Part shown: positions 18,602-32,500 of the stretch, one piece after another
Layout: every line of letters begins with the position of its first letter
Numbering within the stretch: the stretch's first letter is position 1
DNA from: Dictyostelium firmibasis
Lineage: Eukaryota; Evosea; Eumycetozoa; Dictyosteliales; Dictyosteliaceae
Length of the DNA stretch: 32,500 nucleotides
NCBI GenBank assembly: GCA_036169595.1
Contig: CM069765.1
Coordinates: forward strand, 7,062,501-7,095,000
Direction: 5' to 3'
The notes under the pieces: generated by a model
What the model saw: the letters and a program-made list of their open reading frames with translations, nothing else
What the model was told of the DNA's origin: nothing
Database searches by the model: none
Position numbers and translations under genes: made by a program

Positions 18602-19692
18602 ATGTCACAATTATATTATTTAAATACTGAAAAAGAAAAAAAAGATGTATTAGAAAAAATGAAAACCAATGGGTTTTTTCAATTGGAAAAAGCTGAAAAT
18701 GAATTAGTAATAGGGAAAACATTATGGTTTATAGATGATTTAAATGAACCAAATGTTTTAATTTCAATTAAAATTAATGGAGTTTTTAAAATATATGCAA
18801 ATGAACAATTCGATAAAATAAAACTTGTATTGGATTCAATAAATTGGAAAAGAGGATTTTTATTACAAAATTTTAAAAATGAAAATATTGATGATTTTAA
18901 AAGTATTTTAAAATTTAGGAAAAAATATAACACAATTCAAAATAATTTAAGTGAAAAAATGTTTGTATTTATATAAATATTTAAATAATTATAAATTTTT
19001 TTTTTTTTTCTAACATTTTTTTTTCAAAAAAAAAAAAAAAAAAAGTGAAAACATTTATTTTGGTGATGTTAAAGATAATAAATTAATAGAAATATTACAA
19101 AACTCTTTGAAATCTAGAGGTTTTAAAACAAATAGTGGTGAGAAAATGTCCGAATATATAATAAAACTCGAAAATATTGACGAAAAAATTTCAAAATTAG
19201 AAGAAATTATCGATGAGAATGTTGTACTTTTAACTTTAAATGATATTGATTTTGTTTGTAAGTATTGATCATGAAAAAAAAAAAAAAAAATGAAACCTAT
19301 TAATAATAAAAAAAATTTAAATAGATAAATTTAAAAATTACAAGGCAGAATTTACTTATGATGAACTTAAATGGTCAATAGAGAGTGGATTTTCATATGG
19401 ATATAGAATAAAAAAACTTGATGATTGTTGTGAAAATATATTGGCTTCTTGGTGTGTAATGAGGAGTGATGGTCAAACAGGAAATTTTCATACACTCGAT
19501 AGATTTAAAGGAACAGGATTTAGTAATCAAGTTAAAGCAAAACTTATAATTTGTTTATTAAAAAATAACATCACACCCATTTGCCATGTTTACGACAAAA
19601 ATAATTCAAGAAATCTTAAAAATCTTAAACTAGGATATTCAAAAACTATTGGGGTAAAGTTTATTGATGCTATTCACAACCAATCAGATTAA
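18602..19692 (+). CDS. GNAT acyltransferase, glycine N-acyltransferase-like
   Basis: Three exons (18602-18960, 19046-19257, 19325-19692) join in frame into 312 residues, close to the roughly 290-300 of animal GLYAT enzymes. The donors are GTTTGT and GTAAGT. The C-terminal GNAT domain shows SWCVMRSDGQTGNFHTL, then RFKGTGFSNQVKAKL, which fits the acyl-CoA-binding R-x2-G-x-G loop. CHVYDKNNSRNLKNLKLGYS follows, the usual N-x-S...LKKLGF end. The N-terminal half is a divergent, Lys/Ile/Asn-rich domain like the GLYAT N-domain. The likely reaction is transfer of an acyl group from acyl-CoA to an amine. The substrate is unknown, and a plain acetyltransferase remains possible. Confidence 0.75.
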
Positions 19693-19925
19693 AATAATTT
19701 TGTGTATTAAAATAAAAAAAACTTTGCTTTTCGAAAAAAAAAAAAAATTGTAAAAAAAAAAAAAAAAATTAAATTTTATTCTTTTTATTCTTAGAGTTTT
19801 AAGAAACCAAATTTTCTAATAAAATTTTTTTTTATTTTTTTCCAAAAGACACAAAAAAAGGTCTTGAAGAAAAAAATTAGAAAAAAAGAAGCATAGTTTT
19901 TTCTACAATATATATATATATCAAT

Positions 19926-20804
19926 ATGAGTAAAACTAATTATTTATGTTTATTGATTTTGATTCTATTAAATGGTATTTTGGTTGTGAAATCAACATCA
20001 AATGCAAAATGTCAATTTGATTCATCACAATCAATGTTATTATTAAATTATCAAGGTAATTCATCGATTGTTTGCCAAAGTATAGGTGTTACCTTGTGTT
20101 ACAATGATGATGTCACCTGTTCAACAAATAATCCTTACTCAACTATAAATTGTTCAGCTAAAAATGATCTCATTTGTATTGGAAGCAAAATTGATTGTAT
20201 AATTGATAATAAATTCCATTGTTCAGTAGATTTCCCAAATAATATGACAACTGGATCACCAATTACTTCTACATCTACATCTGTATCTACATCTGTATCT
20301 ACATCTGCATCTACATCTGCATCTACATCTGCATCTACATCTTTATCTACTTCTACTTCTACTTCTACATCTACTTCTACATCTACTTCTACATCTGCTT
20401 CTACATATGCATCTACTTCTGCATCTACTTCTGCATCTACTTCTGCGTCTACTTCCACCACTAGTCATTCATCAATATCTACAACTTCGACTACCACTGG
20501 ATCAACAAGTGGCCAATCAAAATGTATTGGTGATCCAGAATGTGGTGGAAAATATCAAGGAGTTTGCACTTCAAATGTTTGCGTTTGCATTCCTCCTTGG
20601 ATAGGAATTGATTGTACTACTTCGATAATCCCTTCTTACCCCGAAACTTCAGACCCAAATATTTCTATAAATATCACCGCACCAGAGTATTCTCAAAGCC
20701 CCAGTAACTCTACAAATTTGGGTGATTCATCTTTATCACCAAAATTAAAATTCAACTTATTTGTTTCCCTTTTATTTACTACTATTATTTTTGTATTACT
20801 TTAA
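19926..20804 (+). CDS. secreted Ser/Thr-rich EGF-domain protein, possibly GPI-anchored
   Basis: This single exon of 292 residues begins with a clear signal peptide (YLCLLILILLNGILVV then KS). A Cys-rich region follows at about 29-102 with eight cysteines. Next comes a repetitive Ser/Thr-Ala stalk at about 115-195, likely heavily O-glycosylated. An EGF-like module lies at about 200-232 with six cysteines and the typical CVCIPPWIGIDC end. A Ser/Pro-rich linker leads to a C-terminal hydrophobic segment (FNLFVSLLFTTIIFVLL) preceded by small residues, fitting a GPI-attachment signal. It probably acts at the cell surface in adhesion or recognition, as such Dictyostelium proteins do, but I cannot name it. 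An AATAAA lies at 20808-20813. Confidence 0.85.
   Translation: MSKTNYLCLLILILLNGILVVKSTSNAKCQFDSSQSMLLLNYQGNSSIVCQSIGVTLCYNDDVTCSTNNPYSTINCSAKNDLICIGSKIDCIIDNKFHCSVDFPNNMTTGSPITSTSTSVSTSVSTSASTSASTSASTSLSTSTSTSTSTSTSTSTSASTYASTSASTSASTSASTSTTSHSSISTTSTTTGSTSGQSKCIGDPECGGKYQGVCTSNVCVCIPPWIGIDCTTSIIPSYPETSDPNISINITAPEYSQSPSNSTNLGDSSLSPKLKFNLFVSLLFTTIIFVLL
20265..20460 (+). repeat. Ser/Thr-encoding tandem minisatellite
   Basis: Degenerate 6- and 12-base units of TCTACA, TCTGCA and TCTACT types run in tandem. They encode the Ser-Thr-Ser-Ala stalk of the EGF protein. Variation between units suggests repeated duplication rather than simple triplet slippage. Confidence 0.8.
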
Positions 20805-20914
20805 AATAATAAAAAATTAGCAATATTTAATAAATTAATTTCGGTTGATCACACTTTAATTTTAGAAAATGAATTACTTATTTTGTTTTTAAAAACTAAA
20901 AAAATATATTTGTT

Positions 20915-26703
<5,789 letters not shown>

Positions 26704-26950
26704 GGCAATACTATTATAATTTTAATGTTTCCATAAATTCTATTTTTTTTTAAGAAGAAAAAAAAAAAAAAAAAAAAAAAAAATTAAAATACAATATTAT
26801 ATACAAATAGATTTTTTTTTTAATAAAACAAAAATATAAAAAAAATAAAAAAAAATACCTATTTGGCAATATCTAAAAATGTAAAATAATTAAGTGAAAT
26901 GAATTGAAATGAAATAATAAAAAAAAAAAAAAAATTTCAAAAAAAAATTT

Positions 26951-26986
<36 letters not shown>

Positions 26987-27299
26987 TTTTTTTTAAACAT
27001 GTTCGCTTTAATTTGGTTCAGATTGAATATTTTTTAAATCATTCCACATTTTATAAATGGAATTCCATATATATTTTTTTATTTATTTGTTTTTTGTTTT
27101 TTTTTTATCTTTTTTTTTTTTTTTTTTTTTTTATTTTTTAACATTAAATAAAATAGAATATTCACTTCAAAAAAAAAAATATTAGTATTTAGAGAAATTA
27201 TTTTTTGAATAGAGAGATTAAAGTTCTCAAAAAAAAAAAAAAAAAAAAAAGTAAATCAAAAAGAATTAGAAATCAATTATTTTAGAAAAATATTCAGCA

Positions 27300-27600
27300 A
27301 TTCAATTAGTAAAAATAGATAATGTTATGGAATCAATTGTACAACTAAGAATTTTCATCAACAAGAAATATTCAGTTAATTAATAATATTCCAGGATTTA
27401 TAAAACCATCATTAATAATATCTCAACTAAATGTTTCAAATGTAATAAAAAGGGTCACAAAGCTCAATTTTATTGGTTCTCCTTGAAACTCAAAAAGATA
27501 ACTTTGGCATTATTTTAGGAAATAATAACTTTAGATACAGGAACGAATTATTATCAATAAATAATTACCAAAATATTGATGAATTCTCTTATTTATCGAT
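27300..27600 (+). mobile_element. decayed gag/protease-like retroelement relic (candidate)
   Basis: A CCHC-knuckle-like stretch at about 27429-27470 (KCFKCNKKGHKAQ) is followed within 100 bases by an LDTG-type motif near 27531-27545. That order, nucleic-acid-binding knuckle then aspartic-protease-like site, is the one used by LTR retroelements. The piece is broken, with several breaks, and has no recognisable long terminal repeats or polymerase. It looks old. The family cannot be assigned, and a chance resemblance is possible. Confidence 0.35.
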
Positions 27601-28095
27601 ACCTGGTAATCTTGATTCTAATGTTCCATAAATCAATGATCTTCCATATGAACGAGATTGATCATTTAATTCCAATGCCAACCAATGAAGTGTAAAATAT
27701 TAAAATATGAATCATTTGGTACAATTTGATTATAAAATGATTTACCAATTCATACGAATAAACTTTGGTTGAATCATTATTTTGTAATTTTAAATATGAT
27801 TTATCCGTATTTAAAACTTGAAATTATTTTGAAAAATCATTCTCTGGTACATCAATTTTCAATGTAGCTCTTTGTTGTTGTTTGATTTTTTCATGAATTA
27901 ATTTATTGGATTTAATTTTTTTTATAAATTCATTGGTTTTAATATTTGAATTTAAACCATGAGGACATCCAATACCTAATATTTTAATAAATTTTTATTT
28001 AACTTAATTTTATTATCAATTATTTATTAAAAATTAAAACTGATATGGTAAAATAGTAAATCAATAACATCTTTACGTCCGGAATCACTATTTTT
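27575..28095 (-). pseudogene. decayed coding remnant of unknown family
   Basis: Read on the minus strand, this stretch has codon-like composition far richer than the surrounding A/T blocks. Patches include GIGCPHGLNSNIK near 27935-27975 and a Gly-Arg-Lys-Asp-Val segment near 28065-28090. Between those two patches lies an AT-rich gap that looks like an old intron. The whole is broken, with several breaks. I do not recognise the parent family and cannot say whether it was a host gene or part of an element. Confidence 0.4.
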
Positions 28096-28192
28096 AAAAA
28101 AAAAACCATTGTTATAATATGATAATGAAAATTATATAATATAAATTAAATAATTTAAAAAAAAAAGATGAAAATTAAAAATAATAAATTTT

Positions 28193-28226
<34 letters not shown>

Positions 28227-28333
28227 GTTTGAAATTTTTTTAAGTCTTTTTTTAAAGGAAGTTTTTATGGTCATATTGAAAATGAATGGTTTTGATTGTA
28301 AAAAACATTAAAATTGATAGTTATGACTTTTGT

Positions 28334-28467
28334 AAATAGTGAGTACCGATCTCAGAGGTTATTATAAAAATTTTTGAGTTGCTCTTCCTACGAGTACTCG
28401 TAGGAAGAGCAAGTTTGTTACCATATTTTATTTTGTAAAATATGTCGGTATTAATAAAGTCACTATT
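28334..28467. repeat. nested foldback with a 34-bp perfect palindrome
   Basis: Bases 28379-28412 form a perfect 34-bp palindrome centred on GT/AC; its left half begins TTGCTCTTCCTACGAG. Around it, TACCGA (28344-28349) pairs with TCGGTA (28445-28450). Further out, AATAGTGA (about 28335-28342) pairs with TCACTATT (about 28459-28466). A small hairpin of the CATATTTTA/TAAAATATG type lies inside the right half. The palindrome is much richer in G and C than its surroundings. This looks like a remnant of an inverted-repeat element or a structured transcript. Confidence 0.75.
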
Positions 28468-28886
28468 ATAAACATAAAATTTAATTCTCTATCGATTGAA
28501 GATAGTTTTAGCTAACTAAATGATCATTTTGAAAATTAAAATTTCGTTTTTCTCCTATTAGTTTTTTTTTTTTTTGTAAATATTAAAAGAGATTTCTATT
28601 ATTATCATTATAGACTAATAATAATCTATCAATATAAATAATAATCAAGAAATCGTTGAAAAAAAAGATAAAAAAAATTTATTTGTGAGCCAAATCTTTA
28701 AAAATATTGAGAAATTTTTTTTTTCATTTTAATCCAAAATTAAAAAAAAAATTAAAAAAAAATAAATTAAAAAAAAAAATAAAAAACCTAACTGCGATAA
28801 TTATTTCAGTTTCAAAACCCGCAATTTTTCAAAGAAACTCTCTCGAGCATATATAAATATATATATATATACATATAAATAATAAA

Positions 28887-30625
<1,739 letters not shown>

Positions 30626-30787
30626 AAAAATAAATAAAAAAAAAAAATAAAAAAAAAAAAAAGAAAAGAAATAATAAAAAAAAAATCAATATTACAACTC
30701 GTAAAAAAGTATATTTATTTATTAAATTTTGAATTTCTTTTTTTTTTATTCTGTTTTTTTTTTTGTTTTTTATTTTTATTTTTTTAG
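30626..30787. other. convergent 3' spacer
   Basis: This spacer lies between the Reptin stop and the stop of the convergent thioredoxin-fold gene. It has A-rich then T-rich blocks with AATAAA motifs right after the Reptin stop, as expected for two facing 3' ends. Confidence 0.6.
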
Positions 30788-30907
30788 TTATGAAATTTCT
30801 TTTTCAGTTTCGTCCAATGAATGAATTTGAAAATCATAAATAATATCATCATTCTTTAAATCTTTTTCCTCTTGTTTTTTACTATTATTATCTTTATGTT
30901 GTGGTAA

Positions 30908-30943
<36 letters not shown>

Positions 30944-32500
30944 GTTATTATTATTCGATCGTTGTTTTTGTTTATTAATATCATCTTCATTATTTATATT
31001 TTCATTATCTAAGTTTAAATTTAAATTTACAAATTCAACAATTGAATTTAAATTTCTATTTAAATTATAAGATATTGGATTAAATGTATCATTTGATTTA
31101 AATAAAGAGATGTAAGGGAAAGTATTAATGATTGGTTTCATAATAGTTGGTAAACTATTCTTTTCAACGTCATATGTAAAGATTTGAAGTCTATCACCAT
31201 ATTGATTCGATAGAATTTCAGCGGCCTCTCTATAATAGATATTCATAGTTTTACAATATCCACACCATGGTGCATTGAAATAGATTAATGAATTCTTATT
31301 TTTACTTTCTAAAACTGTAGAATTAAAATTATTATATACAATATTTTTTGATGGTGTTATTTTTTTTTGTTGTTTTTGACTCGGTGTCAAAATTTCTGTC
31401 GTACTTGTAGTTGTTGTTGTTGTTGTTGTTGAAAAATTTATAATTTGTGAATATTTGAATGATGTTAGCTCATTATTATAATATTGAGTTAAAAAATTTG
31501 AAATTTCAAAAGAGTTTGGAGAAGATGTGAAAAACTCTTCAGAATGGAAATCGATTATAACCATTTGTGGTAATGATGTAACACCTAAACGTTCAGCGAA
31601 ATCTCTAAATGTTATACCATCAACATAATATAAATTGATTTGGTTATTCCATTTTGGAGATTCATCCAATAATGCTGAAAGCTCTTTTGAAAATGGTCTA
31701 TCTTTTAATGATGTAGTAGCTGTAACATTTGTAAGATTTAAAAATAATAAAAATGATTGTTGTTTAACTTTATTCGATACAACTCTATGTATTGAATCTG
31801 GTGTTAACTCATTAACAATAGGTGAATAATTCTCTGATAACCATCTTAACAAAATACTAATCTTAAACTCTTTATCATAAATTTGATATGATTTTTCAAG
31901 TGGTTTAATTAATATTACACCCTCTATTGGTTTTTCTATTTCTTCTTTTTCTTCTTCTTTTTCTTTTTGATTAACTATTTTTTCATTAACTTCTATATCT
32001 TTTCCTTGATCAATTTCTTTAATTTTTGAAAGTAATGAAAATTGTTTTGTTAAATTTAAACGATTTAAAATTCTTTCTGATAGAACTCGATCCATTATTA
32101 TTGCAACAGGGAATTTGAATGCTAATTTTTTACATAATGAATCATAGATTTTATATTGATTAGTGTTAAAATCTGGGAAAATACCAATTAAACCATAGGG
32201 TACAATATTTGAAAAGTTTTCAAATTTTTCAATTGATGTAATCACTTCAATTGAAGGTAATGTTGAACGTCTAAGAAATGATATCATTGTTGTTGGTTGT
32301 GAACTTGCTCCTCTTGGTATAATATTACCACCATTGTTTTTTCTAAATAATTCCATCACTGGATAACCACCAATTGATTGTTTATCACGAATACTTGGAT
32401 ACTTGTGACAATCTACCATACCAAATAAAACTTTTGGTTGAAATTGTGATTGTTGATAAATTCTATGTGCTTCAAAAAATTCACCCATTAATGCTTGTGA
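30788..32500 (-). CDS. multi-thioredoxin-fold protein (5' partial)
   Basis: The frame is open through the right edge, so the N-terminus, probably with a signal peptide and a first active site, is missing. The 570 visible residues show at least two thioredoxin folds. The first is cut by the edge, with DCHKYPSIRDK and the cis-Pro strand GGYPVMELF. A middle degenerate unit holds LGVTSLPQMVIIDFHSE without a CxxC. The last has a canonical active site APWCGYCKTM near residue 409 and cis-Pro segment INTFPYISLF near 470. A Glu/Lys run, a Thr run and an Asn run separate or follow the folds. No C-terminal KDEL or membrane span is visible. It probably acts as a thiol oxidoreductase in the secretory pathway. 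A TXNDC11-like or DnaJ-thioredoxin protein would fit, but neither is proven. Confidence 0.85.

Larger units (their letters stand above)
26704..28886. other. 2.2-kb divergent intergenic region
   Basis: This spacer lies between the divergent Spt7-like and Reptin starts and should contain both promoters. Homopolymers include A26 (26758-26783), A33 (26952-26984) and T runs near 27110-27132 and 28197-28223. Unlike the other spacers it has a complex central stretch (about 27290-28100) with coding fossils, and a palindrome near 28395; these are listed separately. A TATATA run lies at about 28850-28871, just before the Reptin ATG. Confidence 0.7.

Noticed and set aside
26990-27060. GGTTCAGATTG near 27013 as a tRNA B-box
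   Set aside because: It only partly resembles a B-box, and I could find no paired acceptor stem or A-box at the right distance.

Overview
This window is almost certainly nuclear DNA of the social amoeba Dictyostelium discoideum or a very close relative. The signs are extreme A+T content, A and T homopolymers of 25-38 bases between genes, short AT-rich introns with GTAAGT/GTATGT donors, and long in-frame AAT runs that encode polyasparagine and CAA runs that encode polyglutamine. Genes are densely packed, and most of the real sequence complexity sits in exons.

Layout, left to right. (1) The 3' part of a plus-strand gene combines a FYVE-type zinc finger with a PI3-kinase helical and catalytic region (1-3067; its start lies off the left edge). 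(2) A large minus-strand gene (3304-7131) has a convincing mitochondrial presequence and very acidic low-complexity tracts. (3) Across a 1.27 kb low-complexity divergent spacer lies a 44-codon gene for mitochondrial ribosomal protein bL36 (8403-8537). (4) A four-exon RRP12 homologue for ribosome biogenesis follows (9115-13755). (5) A six-exon, unrecognised, probably helical-repeat protein (14101-17541) converges on (6) a small DUF167/UPF0235 gene (17637-18059, minus). (7) A three-exon GLYAT/GNAT-like acyltransferase (18602-19692) and (8) a secreted Ser/Thr-rich, EGF-containing, possibly GPI-anchored protein (19926-20804) follow. (9) A two-exon minus-strand gene of about 1909 residues (20915-26703) encodes an Spt7-type bromodomain protein of a SAGA-like complex, with huge polyN/polyQ insertions and a C-terminal AT-hook. 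(10) A 2.2 kb spacer carries faint coding fossils and a striking 34-bp perfect palindrome nested in a larger imperfect inverted repeat. (11) Reptin (RuvB-like 2; 28887-30625) appears to have a first coding exon made of the ATG alone, followed by an intron filled with AAT repeats. (12) A minus-strand thioredoxin-fold protein (30788-32500) runs off the right edge.

The genes do not form one pathway. Several share a broad theme: ribosome production (RRP12, bL36m, and Reptin through box C/D snoRNP assembly in other eukaryotes) and chromatin (Spt7-like, Reptin). Neighbouring is not evidence of co-function in this genome. I see no tRNA, rRNA, CRISPR array or intact mobile element. I did not find a clearly new multi-gene system. 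The most unusual items are the palindrome/foldback at 28334-28467, the ATG-only exon of Reptin, the FYVE-PI3K architecture and the tiny bL36m gene.
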